From JBHJGS01 sp050331575 (lineage in GTDB: Bacteria > Pseudomonadota > Alphaproteobacteria > Sphingomonadales > Rhodothalassiaceae): a DNA stretch of 64,000 nucleotides. The DNA lies in NCBI GenBank assembly GCA_050331575.1, contig JBHJGS010000044.1:28195-92194 (forward strand), in the 5' to 3' direction. The translations under genes were made by a program, and so were the position numbers. The notes below the pieces were generated by a model that made no database searches, had not been told where the DNA came from, and saw nothing but the letters and a program-made list of their open reading frames with translations. Of this stretch, positions 44,280-53,183 are shown one piece after another (the stretch's first letter is position 1; the number at the start of each line of letters is the position of its first letter).

Positions 44280-45413
44280 TTAAGCGAATCGCTTGGGCGT
44301 GAACCGCGCAGGATCCACGGGCGGAGACTGGTCCAGGATCATGGCGGCGACGGTATCGCCCCAGGCCGGGGCCGTCTGAATGCCCCATCCGCCCTGGCCC
44401 GCCGACCAAAACAATCCGGGCATGGCTGGGTCGAACCCAATCACCGGCCGGCGGTCTGGACTAAAGGTGCGCAAACCGGCCCATTTCGCGGTCAGCCGCC
44501 GCAGGTGCAAGATGGTCGCCGCTTCCACCCGCGCCGCACCGGTGGCGATATCCAATTCCTCGGGCTGAACATCCGTCGCCATGGCCGGGGTTTCGTCCGC
44601 TGGAGAGGTCAACACGCCCGCGCCTTCCGGCTTGAAGTAAAAGCTTTCCGCCAGATCCAGGATCACCGGCGCATCCGCGGGCAGCCGCCGGTCCGCCTCG
44701 AACACGGCAATGGTGCGGCGCAGCGGCGTCAGCCCGATCGGGGCTGCGCCGGCCAGTCGCGCCACGTCATCCGCCCAGGCACCGGCCGCATTGACGATCA
44801 GATCGACCCGGATCTGTGCGCCATCGGCAAGCCGTAACCGCCAACCAGCCGTCACGCGATCGATTGCGGCCACGCCGGCGCCACAGCGCAGCGCCCCGCC
44901 GGACGCCTTCATGCCTCGCAAGAACCCCTGATGCAGCGCGGCAACATTCATATCCAGACAATCCGGATCGACGAGCGCGCCGGCAAATCGTCCAGGTGCC
45001 AGAAAATCCAGTCCCAGCGCATGCGCCGGCACCAAATCAACCTGGTCGCAGCCGCCGGCGCGCAAGGCGGTGGCCCGTGCCTCGGCCTCGCCTTCCTGAC
45101 CCGCGGCATAAAGGTGCGCCGCACCCCGCGGCGTCACCAATGGCGCCTCCGCAAACCCGCGGGGCGGGGTCAGCAGGAAGGCCTTGGAGGCGGTCGACAA
45201 GGGCTGCACCGCCGGACCGCCATAGGATTCGGCGAAGAAGGCGGCTGAGCGCCCGGTGGTATGATATCCCGGAACCGCCTCCGCCTCGATCAGCAGTACC
45301 GCGGCGCCCGCCCGGGCCAAGAAGAATCCCGCCGCCGCGCCAGCAATGCCTCCGCCGATGATGGCGATGTCGGTGTGTCGGGGCGCGGCCGGCTGCTTGC
45401 TTGCATTTGTCAT
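44280..45413 (-). CDS. FAD-dependent DAO-family oxidoreductase
   Basis: 377 residues. The FAD motif is IAIIGGGIAGAAAGFFLARAG near residue 16, followed by TGRSAAFFAESYGG, an SLAA-like second FAD contact, VNAAGAWADDVARLAG and GLFWSAGQGGWGIQTAP. D-amino-acid dehydrogenase relatives (D-arginine dehydrogenase, glycine/sarcosine oxidase) share these features. The start is 62 bases from the divergent hisN start. Substrate specificity cannot be read from sequence. Confidence 0.88.
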   Translation of the reverse strand: MTNASKQPAAPRHTDIAIIGGGIAGAAAGFFLARAGAAVLLIEAEAVPGYHTTGRSAAFFAESYGGPAVQPLSTASKAFLLTPPRGFAEAPLVTPRGAAHLYAAGQEGEAEARATALRAGGCDQVDLVPAHALGLDFLAPGRFAGALVDPDCLDMNVAALHQGFLRGMKASGGALRCGAGVAAIDRVTAGWRLRLADGAQIRVDLIVNAAGAWADDVARLAGAAPIGLTPLRRTIAVFEADRRLPADAPVILDLAESFYFKPEGAGVLTSPADETPAMATDVQPEELDIATGAARVEAATILHLRRLTAKWAGLRTFSPDRRPVIGFDPAMPGLFWSAGQGGWGIQTAPAWGDTVAAMILDQSPPVDPARFTPKRFA

Positions 45414-45475
45414 GCCCGCGGCTTAGCGCTGGCCGGGGCGCCCGCCAAGCCCCGCTGCGACAAAGGACCTCTGTC

Positions 45476-46309
45476 ATGCCCACCGAGCCCGACTGGCCGA
45501 CCTTCGCCCGTTTTGCCTGCCACCTGGCCGATCAGGCCGCGAAGGTCATCCTGCCGCAGTTCCGCAAGCCGATCGCCATCGAGGACAAGCAGGGCATGGC
45601 CGATTTCGATCCGGTGACGGCGGCGGACCGTGACGGCGAAGCGGTGATGCGTCGGCTGATCGCTGAGCATTTTCCCGATCACGGCATTGAGGGGGAGGAG
45701 TTTGGCACCGAACGCGGCGAGGCAGAGCTTGTTTGGGTGCTCGATCCCATCGATGGCACGCGCGGCTTTATTGCCGGCCTGCCGAGCTGGACCACACTGG
45801 TGGCGCTGCGTTACCGCGGCACCCCGGTGATCGGCCTGATCGCGCAACCCTATCTGAAGGAACAGTTTCTCGGCACGCCGCAGGGAAGCTATTTGGGCAC
45901 CCGGCGTTTACAGGTGCGCGCCTGTGCGGACCTGTCTCAGGCGGTGGGGTCGAGCACCGGCACCTCTTGGTTTTCCGACCACCAGAAGGCCCGCTTCGCA
46001 GGCTTTGAGACGGCGGCAAGAATGGTGCGCATGGGCTTTGACGCGTATGCCTATGCCATGCTGGCCATGGGCTTCATTGATGTGGTCGCCGAGGCCGGAT
46101 TGAAGCCCCATGATATCGCCGCTCTGATACCGGTGGTGGAGCGTGCGGGCGGGGGCCTGAGCGACTGGTCCGGCGGTACCGATTTCCGCGCCGGCGAGGT
46201 TTTGGCAAGCGGCGACGCGCGCGTCCATGCCCAGGCGATTGAGGCCTTGGCCGGCGGGCGCGTGGACGACGCCTATCAGAGCGCCCGCTCATCGGCACCG
46301 GGGCGGTGA
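45476..46309 (+). CDS. hisN: Histidinol-phosphatase, inositol-monophosphatase family
   Basis: 277 residues from ATG at 45476. Metal-binding motifs: GIEGEEFG near residue 72, VLDPIDGTRGF near residue 87, and AEAGLKPHDIAALIPVVERAGG near residue 205. The sequence follows alphaproteobacterial HisN, which does the last phosphatase step of histidine synthesis. Inositol-monophosphatase or CysQ-type activity is the main alternative. No other his gene is adjacent. Confidence 0.85.
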   Translation: MPTEPDWPTFARFACHLADQAAKVILPQFRKPIAIEDKQGMADFDPVTAADRDGEAVMRRLIAEHFPDHGIEGEEFGTERGEAELVWVLDPIDGTRGFIAGLPSWTTLVALRYRGTPVIGLIAQPYLKEQFLGTPQGSYLGTRRLQVRACADLSQAVGSSTGTSWFSDHQKARFAGFETAARMVRMGFDAYAYAMLAMGFIDVVAEAGLKPHDIAALIPVVERAGGGLSDWSGGTDFRAGEVLASGDARVHAQAIEALAGGRVDDAYQSARSSAPGR

Positions 46310-46359
46310 CAGGACGGCTGGGACGTCTGTCCGTGCGGCCGAGCCAAACGCCCGCTCGC

Positions 46360-46388
46360 TTGACTCCGGGTCCGCCGCGCCATACGTG
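46360..46388 (+). promoter_or_regulatory. Candidate thrS promoter
   Basis: TTGACT (46360-46365), 17-base spacer, TACGTG (46383-46388). The -35 is good and the -10 poor. It lies 42 bases before the thrS ATG. No leader-peptide or T-box structure is seen. Confidence 0.35.
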
Positions 46389-46430
46389 CGGGACTTCCCG
46401 TAAATCCTTTTGAATCGTGAGTGGTGTGCC

Positions 46431-48398
46431 ATGGCGGCCTTGTCTGTGACCCTGCCTGATGGATCCGTCCGGTCATATGAGCGGCCGGTCACCGGCATGG
46501 AACTGGCCGCCGATATCGGTCCGGGCCTGGCCAAGGCGGCGCTGGCGGTGCGACTGGACGGCGAGGTGCGCGATCTGTGCCGGCCGATCGAGCAAGATGC
46601 CGACGTCTCCTTGATCACCTTGAAGGATGAGGAGGCGCTGGAGCTGATCCGGCACGATTTCGCGCATATTCTGGCCGAGGCGGTGCAGGCGCTGTTTCCC
46701 GGCACTCAGATCACCTTCGGCCCGGCCACCGACGACGGCTTCTACTATGACTTCGCGCCGAAGGACCGGCCGTTCACCGAGGAGGATCTGCCCGCGATTG
46801 AGGACAAGATGCGCCAGATCATCCGCGCGGACAAACCGCTGAAGCGCGAGGTCTGGGACCGCGAGACCCTGATCAGCCGGTTCAAGCAACAAGGCGAGGC
46901 CTTCAAGGCGGAATGGTGTGCCGAGCTGCCCCCGGGCGAGGACATCACCGTCTACTGGTCCGGCGAGGACTGGATGGACATGTGCCGCGGCCCGCATCTG
47001 GCGTCCACCGGCAAGCTTGACCCCGAGGCGTTCAAGCTGACCAAGGTGTCCGGCGCTTATTGGCGCGGCGACCCGCGCAACCCGATGCTCAGCCGCATCT
47101 ACGGCACCGCCTGGCGCAACAAGAAAGAGCTGAAGGCCTATCTAACCCGGGTGGAAGAGGCAGAGAAGCGGGATCACCGCAAGCTCGGCCGGCAGATGGC
47201 GCTGTTTCACCTGCAAGAAGAGGCGCAGGGCTCGGTGTTCTGGCACCCCAAGGGCTTCCAGATCTGGATGGCGCTGGAGCGTTATATCCGCCGCCGCCTG
47301 GCCGAGGACGGCTATCAGGAAATCAAGACCCCACAGCTGATCGACAGCAAATTCTGGGAGCAGTCCGGCCACTGGGGCAAGTTCCGCGAGAATATGTTCG
47401 TGGTACCCGACGTGGTGCCGACCACCGAGGGCGATCATTTCGAACTGCCGCAGGACGCCAAGCTGATGGCGCTGAAGCCGATGAACTGCCCAGCACATAT
47501 CCAGGTGTTCAAGCAGGGCATCAAATCCTATCGCGACCTGCCGATCCGCTTTTCCGAATTCGGCTGCTGCCACCGCAATGAGGCCCATGGCGCGCTGCAC
47601 GGGCTGATGCGGGTGCGCCAGATGACCCAGGACGACGCGCACATCTTTTGTCGCGAGGATCAGATCGCCGAGGAGACCGCGCGCTTTCTGGCGCTGTTCA
47701 ACCGCGTCTATGGCGATGTCGGCATGACCGACATCCGCTACAAGCTGGCGACCCGGCCGGCGGTGCGCGCCGGCGAAGACGCCACCTGGGACCGTGCCGA
47801 GGCCGCATTGGCCGAAGCGCTGACCGCGTCAGGCCTGGACTTCACCTATGCCCCGGGCGAGGGCGCCTTTTATGGGCCGAAGCTGGAGTTCCACCTGACC
47901 GATGCCATCGGCCGGACCTGGCAGTGCGGCACCTTTCAGCTCGATTATGTCCTGCCCGAGCGCCTGGATGCCTCCTATGTCGGCGAGGATGGGGCGCGGC
48001 ATCGGCCGGTGCTGCTGCATCGCGCCGTGTTCGGCACCTTCGAGCGCTTCATCGGCCTGCTGATCGAGCATTTCGCCGGCAAATTCCCGCTCTGGCTAGC
48101 GCCGGTGCAGGCGGTGGTGGCAACCATCACGTCTGACGCCGATGCCTATGCGCAGGAGGTATTCGAAGCGGCCAAGGCCCGGGGGCTGCGGGTCGAACTG
48201 GACATCCGCAATGAGAAAATCAACTACAAGGTGCGCGAGCATTCCCACGCCAAGGTGCCGGTGATGCTGGTGGTCGGCAAGAAGGAGGCGGAGGATCGCA
48301 GCGTGTCGATCCGCCGCCTGGGCCAACAAGGCCAAAGCGTCGAAGCGCTGGACGGCGCGCTGACCGCCTTGGCGCAAGAGGCGCGCGAGCCGGGCTGA
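46431..48398 (+). CDS. thrS: Threonyl-tRNA synthetase
   Basis: 655 residues. TGS domain at residues 1-60, then the editing/SAD domain with HDFAHILAEAVQ and DMCRGPHLAST. The class II core has motif 1 near EIKTPQLIDSKFWEQSGHW, zinc ligands in PMNCPAHIQVF, and motif 2 in SEFGCCHRNEAHGALHGLMRVR. The anticodon domain ends near VLVVGKKEAED-type sequence. Length is normal for the bacterial enzyme. A TTG 21 bases upstream is in frame, but the TGS domain begins properly at ATG 46431. Confidence 0.97.
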   Translation: MAALSVTLPDGSVRSYERPVTGMELAADIGPGLAKAALAVRLDGEVRDLCRPIEQDADVSLITLKDEEALELIRHDFAHILAEAVQALFPGTQITFGPATDDGFYYDFAPKDRPFTEEDLPAIEDKMRQIIRADKPLKREVWDRETLISRFKQQGEAFKAEWCAELPPGEDITVYWSGEDWMDMCRGPHLASTGKLDPEAFKLTKVSGAYWRGDPRNPMLSRIYGTAWRNKKELKAYLTRVEEAEKRDHRKLGRQMALFHLQEEAQGSVFWHPKGFQIWMALERYIRRRLAEDGYQEIKTPQLIDSKFWEQSGHWGKFRENMFVVPDVVPTTEGDHFELPQDAKLMALKPMNCPAHIQVFKQGIKSYRDLPIRFSEFGCCHRNEAHGALHGLMRVRQMTQDDAHIFCREDQIAEETARFLALFNRVYGDVGMTDIRYKLATRPAVRAGEDATWDRAEAALAEALTASGLDFTYAPGEGAFYGPKLEFHLTDAIGRTWQCGTFQLDYVLPERLDASYVGEDGARHRPVLLHRAVFGTFERFIGLLIEHFAGKFPLWLAPVQAVVATITSDADAYAQEVFEAAKARGLRVELDIRNEKINYKVREHSHAKVPVMLVVGKKEAEDRSVSIRRLGQQGQSVEALDGALTALAQEAREPG

Positions 48399-48413
48399 TC
48401 CCCTGCTCGTCGG

Positions 48414-48935
48414 CTAGGCGGTATTCACATTGGCCGGCTGCTGCGTCAGCCAAAGGGAGCGCAGGTCTGCCGCGAAGCTGTTGAGGCGTTCGGTCTGACG
48501 CCCGCTTTTCCGGTCTTTTTCCGGCAAGGCGATGGCCGGCGCATCAGGTGCCCGGGCCAGCTGGCGCAACGTGTTCAGCGTCGCCTCCCCGCCACTGCTG
48601 CCATAGGTGACGACGAACCCCAGCGTGCCTAAACGACCGTGCATCTGCTTCAGATAGCTGATCAACGGGCTGGCCGGGCGCCCGGTCCAGACCGGACCGG
48701 CCAGAATCACCGCGTCATAGCCGTCGGGATCCTCATGCGGCGTTGCCAGCTTGACCGGCTGGCTTCTCAGCGTGGTCCAAACCCGCTTGATCGCGCCGGA
48801 AAAGCCAAGCCGGCCCAGACCCGGGGCCGCCAGCCGTTCCAGCGTCGCGCCCAGCTGTTGGCCCAGATGCTCCGCTGCCACCTTGGTGTTGCCGCTGTCG
48901 GAGAAATACACGATGAGAATGCGAGCGTTTGTCAT
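48414..48935 (-). CDS. Flavodoxin-fold protein
   Basis: 173 residues from ATG at 48935, with GGAGG eight bases upstream. ILIVYFSDSGNTKVAAEHL is the FMN phosphate-binding loop, DGYDAVILAGPVWTGRPASPL the second flavin contact, and FVVTYGSSGGEAT the third. Probably a flavodoxin or NAD(P)H-dependent flavoprotein for electron transfer. Its substrate partner is not seen; it is divergent from phaC. Confidence 0.85.
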   Translation of the reverse strand: MTNARILIVYFSDSGNTKVAAEHLGQQLGATLERLAAPGLGRLGFSGAIKRVWTTLRSQPVKLATPHEDPDGYDAVILAGPVWTGRPASPLISYLKQMHGRLGTLGFVVTYGSSGGEATLNTLRQLARAPDAPAIALPEKDRKSGRQTERLNSFAADLRSLWLTQQPANVNTA

Positions 48936-49062
48936 GGAACTGCCTCCGGTCCATTTGTAAAACGATCGGGCGTTCGCAGTATTGATCTGTGTCATTGTCG
49001 TTTCCGTGACGGATCGGTTCCGTGAACCGCGACCGCGAGACCATTTAAGCAGGAGAAACGCC

Positions 49063-50883
49063 TTGGCGCCCCGATCCGACCGCCCCTTGCCGGAAAAAGA
49101 TGTGCCGGCCCGTCAGCCCGGCGGACTGGGGCTGAACTACTGGAACCGCGACAGCTACGCCTCCACCGCGCTGTTCGACATTCTGGACCGCAGCTTTCAT
49201 GCCGCCGTCGCCCGCTTCACCGGCGGGCTGTCGCCGCGGGCGCTGACCGGCGCCTGGCTGGACTGGGCCGCAGGGCTGAGCTTCGCGCCGGGCAAGCGGG
49301 CGCAGTTGAATGACAAGGCGCTGCGCAAGATGATGCGGCTGAACAGCTATATCCTGTCGCGCATGCTGCAGCAGGACCCACAGGACAGCGCCATCGCGCC
49401 GCTGCCACAAGACCGCCGCTTCGCCGATCCCGCCTGGGCCAATCCGCCCTATGACATCATGGTGCAGGCGTTCTTGCTGACCCAGCAATGGTGGCACGTC
49501 GCCACCACCGATGTGGATGGGGTGTCGCCGGCGCATGCGCGGATGATGGAATTCACCGCCCGGCAATGGCTGGACCTGTTCGCGCCGTCCAATTACATGC
49601 TGACCAATCCGGTGCTGGCCAATCACACGCTGCATAGCGGCGGGGAAAATCTGCTGCGCGGCTTTCAGAATTGGATGGAGGATTGGCAGCGCGCGATTGC
49701 CGGACGCCCGCCGGTGGGCACCGAGGCCTTCGTGGTCGGCCGGGACATGGCGGTGACACCGGGCAAGGTGGTGTATCGCAACCGGCTGATGGAGCTGATC
49801 CAATACGAACCGGCCACCGACCAGGTCCAGGCCGAACCGGTGCTGATCACGCCGGCCTGGATCATGAAATATTATATCCTGGATCTGACGCCGGAAAGCT
49901 CCCTGGTGCGCTATCTGGTCGGCCAGGGCCATACCGTGTTCATGATCTCCTGGAAGAATCCGGGGCCGGAGGATCGGGACACCAGCCTGACCGACTATAT
50001 GGAACTGGGCCCGATGGCGGCCTTGAAGGCCATCGGCGAGCGTGTGCCGGACCAGCCGGTGCATGGCGTGGGCTACTGCCTTGGTGGCACCTTGAAGGCG
50101 ATCACCGCGGCAGCCCTGGCCAAACGCGGGGAAAGCGCCTTCAAGACCCTGACCTTCTTCGCAACACAGGTGGACTTCGAAGAGGCGGGCGAGCTGATGC
50201 TGTTCATCAATGATCAGCAGGTCGCCTTCCTGGAAGACATGATGTGGGAGCAAGGCGTTCTGGACACCCAGCAGATGGCCGGCGCGTTCCAGCTGCTGCG
50301 CTCCAACGATTTGATCTGGTCGAAGATCACCCACGACTATCTGATGGGCGAGCGGCACGAGATGAACGCGCTGATGGCGTGGAACGCCGACGCCACGCGC
50401 ATGCCTTATAAGATGCATGCGGACTATCTGCGCCAGCTGTTCCTGCACAATGATCTGGCCGAGGGTCGCTATCATGTCGACGGCCATCCCGTGGCTCTGA
50501 CCGATATCCGCGCGCCGATCTTCGTTGTCGCCACCACCAAGGATCATGTCGCACCCTGGCGCTCGGTCTACAAATTCCGCCTGTTGACCGACACCGATGT
50601 CACCTTTCTGCTGACCAATGGCGGCCACAATGCCGGCATCGTCTCCGAGATCGGGCATAAGGGCCGGCGCTATCAGGTCGCCACCGCCAAGGCGCATGAC
50701 CGCTATATCCCGCCGGACCGGTGGGAAGCCGAGACGCCCTACAAATCCGGGTCCTGGTGGCCGGAATGGGTCGCCTGGCTGGATAGCCACAGCAGCGGCA
50801 AGACCGCCCCGCCGCCGATCCGCGGCGTCGACATGGCCGACCCGCTGCCCGACGCCCCGGGCCGCTATGTGCTGATGCCGTAA
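49063..50883 (+). CDS. phaC: Class I polyhydroxyalkanoate synthase
   Basis: 606 residues. The start is TTG at 49063, because AGGAGA lies six bases before it and no ATG is suitably placed. N-terminal class I domain with NYWNRDSYASTALFDIL; catalytic cysteine in the lipase-like box VGYCLGGTLKA; catalytic Asp in ATTKDHVAPW; catalytic His in GGHNAGIVSEIG. It polymerises hydroxyacyl-CoA into storage granules. pta and ackA follow directly, which may link CoA release and acetyl flux with PHA synthesis. Phasin and phaAB genes are not in the window. Confidence 0.92.
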   Translation: MAPRSDRPLPEKDVPARQPGGLGLNYWNRDSYASTALFDILDRSFHAAVARFTGGLSPRALTGAWLDWAAGLSFAPGKRAQLNDKALRKMMRLNSYILSRMLQQDPQDSAIAPLPQDRRFADPAWANPPYDIMVQAFLLTQQWWHVATTDVDGVSPAHARMMEFTARQWLDLFAPSNYMLTNPVLANHTLHSGGENLLRGFQNWMEDWQRAIAGRPPVGTEAFVVGRDMAVTPGKVVYRNRLMELIQYEPATDQVQAEPVLITPAWIMKYYILDLTPESSLVRYLVGQGHTVFMISWKNPGPEDRDTSLTDYMELGPMAALKAIGERVPDQPVHGVGYCLGGTLKAITAAALAKRGESAFKTLTFFATQVDFEEAGELMLFINDQQVAFLEDMMWEQGVLDTQQMAGAFQLLRSNDLIWSKITHDYLMGERHEMNALMAWNADATRMPYKMHADYLRQLFLHNDLAEGRYHVDGHPVALTDIRAPIFVVATTKDHVAPWRSVYKFRLLTDTDVTFLLTNGGHNAGIVSEIGHKGRRYQVATAKAHDRYIPPDRWEAETPYKSGSWWPEWVAWLDSHSSGKTAPPPIRGVDMADPLPDAPGRYVLMP

Positions 50884-50898
50884 CCCGAAAGGCCCGCG

Positions 50899-51867
50899 AT
50901 GAACGACCTGCCCCATGGCGCTGAGCACAGCCCGGCGTTGCGCGAAAGCGGCGAACAGTATCGACGGCTGATCGCCGCCACCCGCGATCTTGACCCGATC
51001 GTCACCGCCGTGGCGCATCCGGTGGATCGGCTGTCGTTGGGCGGGGCGCTGGAGGCCCAAGCGCTGAGCCTGATCACGCCGATCCTGGTCGGCCCCAAGG
51101 CCAAGATCCTGGCCGCCGCGGACGCGCTGGGCGAGCGCTTGGACGAGACGGCGATCGTCGATGTGCCGCACAGCCATGCCGCCGCGGCCAAGGCGGTGGC
51201 GCTGGTGCGCGAGGGCCGCGCGCGCGCGCTCATGAAGGGGGCGCTGCATACCGACGAGCTGATGGGCGAGGTGGTGTCCAAGGACCATGGCCTGCGCACC
51301 GAGCGGCGCATCAGCCACATCTTCGCCATGGACGTGCCGACCTATTCCAAGCCGATCCTGATCACCGATGCGGCGATAAACATCTATCCGGACCTGGAGA
51401 CCAAGCGCGACATCACCCAGAACGCCATCGATCTGGCCCACGCGCTGGGCACGGCCAAACCGAAGGTGGCGATCCTCTCCGCGGTGGAAACGATTTACCC
51501 GAAGATCCCCTCCACGGTGGAGGCCGCAGCACTGTGCAAGATGGCCGACCGCGGCCAGATCACCGGCGCGCTGCTGGACGGGCCCCTGGCCTTCGACAAT
51601 GCCATTTCCAAGGAAGCCGCGCAGACCAAGGGTATCGTTTCAGAGGTCGCCGGTGATGCCGATATCCTGGTGGTGCCGGATCTGGAGGCGGGCAATATGC
51701 TGGCCAAGCAGCTGGAATATCTCGCCTCTGCCGACAGCGCCGGGATCGTGCTTGGTGCGCGCGTGCCGATCGTTCTGACCAGCCGCGCGGACAAGGTGCT
51801 CAACCGCCTGGCCTCTTGCGCGGTGGCGCAGCTTTATGCCCATCACCACACACAGGCGGCGGGATGA
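50899..51867 (+). CDS. pta: Phosphate acetyltransferase / butyryltransferase
   Basis: 322 residues. Shows the conserved ARALMKGALHTDELMG, ISHIFAMDVPTYSKPILITDAAINIYPD, and the C-terminal VVPDLEAGNMLAKQLEYL. It lacks the long N-terminal domain of the E. coli enzyme, as usual for the short form. It interconverts acyl-CoA and acyl phosphate with the neighbouring acetate kinase. Starts 15 bases after phaC and overlaps ackA by four bases. Substrate acetyl versus butyryl or propionyl is not settled. Confidence 0.9.
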   Translation: MNDLPHGAEHSPALRESGEQYRRLIAATRDLDPIVTAVAHPVDRLSLGGALEAQALSLITPILVGPKAKILAAADALGERLDETAIVDVPHSHAAAAKAVALVREGRARALMKGALHTDELMGEVVSKDHGLRTERRISHIFAMDVPTYSKPILITDAAINIYPDLETKRDITQNAIDLAHALGTAKPKVAILSAVETIYPKIPSTVEAAALCKMADRGQITGALLDGPLAFDNAISKEAAQTKGIVSEVAGDADILVVPDLEAGNMLAKQLEYLASADSAGIVLGARVPIVLTSRADKVLNRLASCAVAQLYAHHHTQAAG

Positions 51868-53060
51868 AACAAACCGTCCTGGTGCTCAATGCCGGCTCAT
51901 CGAGCCTGAAATTCGCGCTTTACGACGCGCACCAGCTTAACCGCGGCACCGGCACCTTGCTGCGCGGTCAGATCGCCGATATCGGCCAGACCCCGCGGGC
52001 CGAACTGAAGCAGGCCGACGACGCGCTTGGCGATGCGGCGGCGACCCTGTTCGACACCCCGGTGGGGCACGACCATGCCACCTTGACCGACTGGTTGCTG
52101 CAGCGCCTGCAGCGGCTGTCTGATCGCTTCATTCTGTGTGGGGTGGGCCATCGGGTGGTGCATGGCGGGCAGGCGTTCGAGGCGCCGGTGATCATCAGCC
52201 CCCGGGTGCTGGACCAGTTGAAGGCCTTGATCCCGCTGGCGCCGCTGCATCAACCGCACAACCTGGCGCCGATCGAGGCGATCACCGGCCATTTCGCCGA
52301 TGTGCCGCAGATAGCCTGCTTCGACACCGCCTTTCACCGCACCCAGCCGGAACTGGCCGAACTGTTCGCCCTGCCGCGCCGCCATGCTGACCAGGGGATC
52401 CTGCGCTACGGGTTTCACGGTCTGTCGTACGACTATATCGCCTTGCAGCTGCCGGAGCATCTGCCGCCGGACAGGCGCGGTCGCGTGGTGGTGGCGCATC
52501 TAGGCCACGGCGCCAGCCTCTGCGCGCTGAACGATGGGCGCTCGATCGCCACCACCATGGGCTTTACCGCCTTGGACGGTCTGCCCATGGCGACCCGCTG
52601 CGGCGCGTTGGACGCCGGCGTGGTGCTGCATCTCATCCAGGAAAAGGGCATGAGCCCGGCGGCCGTGTCGGATCTGTTGTACAAACAAAGCGGGCTTCTG
52701 GGCCTGTCCGGGCGCAGCGCGGACATGCGCACCCTTTTGGCGGCGGACGATGCTCACAGTCGCCAGGCCATCGACTATTTCTGCTATCACATTGCCTGTT
52801 GGATCGGCGCACTGGCAGCCGCCTTGGGCGGGCTGGACGCGCTAGTGTTCACAGCCGGCATCGGCGAAAACCAACCGCAGATCCGCGCGCGCGTGGTCCA
52901 GCGAAGCGCCTGGCTGGGCGCGCAACTCGATCCTGCAGGCAATGACGCCAATGCGCGGTGCATCAGCGCCGCGGACAGCGCCGTCACGACCCTGGTGCTG
53001 CCGACCAACGAGGAGTGGATGATCGCCCGGCACACCCTGACCTGCCTTGGACTGTTCTGA
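51864..53060 (+). CDS. ackA: Acetate kinase
   Basis: 398 residues. N-terminal VLVLNAGSSSLKFALYD, the catalytic-region VGHRVVHGG, active-site CFDTAFHRTQPE, VVVAHLGHGASLCALNDG, TMGFTALDGLPMATRCGALD and the C-terminal FTAGIGENQPQIR are all present. Start ATGA overlaps the pta stop. Together with pta it makes or uses acetate (or propionate). Confidence 0.95.
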   Translation: MKQTVLVLNAGSSSLKFALYDAHQLNRGTGTLLRGQIADIGQTPRAELKQADDALGDAAATLFDTPVGHDHATLTDWLLQRLQRLSDRFILCGVGHRVVHGGQAFEAPVIISPRVLDQLKALIPLAPLHQPHNLAPIEAITGHFADVPQIACFDTAFHRTQPELAELFALPRRHADQGILRYGFHGLSYDYIALQLPEHLPPDRRGRVVVAHLGHGASLCALNDGRSIATTMGFTALDGLPMATRCGALDAGVVLHLIQEKGMSPAAVSDLLYKQSGLLGLSGRSADMRTLLAADDAHSRQAIDYFCYHIACWIGALAAALGGLDALVFTAGIGENQPQIRARVVQRSAWLGAQLDPAGNDANARCISAADSAVTTLVLPTNEEWMIARHTLTCLGLF

Positions 53061-53129
53061 CCCGACAGGATCGGCGCGGGGCGGTGCGGTCCGCTTGGCC
53101 GGCTCGACACGCTGACGTCGCCTAGGGAA

Positions 53130-53174
53130 GCAGGCCCAGTAAAGGCAGGTCCAGTAAAGGCAGGCCCGGTAAAG
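53130..53174 (+). repeat. Three 15-bp tandem repeats before the alcohol dehydrogenase
   Basis: GCAGGCCCAGTAAAG, GCAGGTCCAGTAAAG and GCAGGCCCGGTAAAG lie head to tail, ending nine bases before ATG 53184. Each repeat boundary gives AAAGGCAGG; the last is AAAGGAAGG and serves as the Shine-Dalgarno. The copies differ by one base from each other, so slippage expansion is likely. Confidence 0.9.
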
Positions 53175-53183
53175 GAAGGCGCC

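Noticed and set aside
46310..46430. Leader or riboswitch before thrS
   Set aside because: No T-box or stable alternating hairpins are visible in 121 bases; only a weak promoter is seen.
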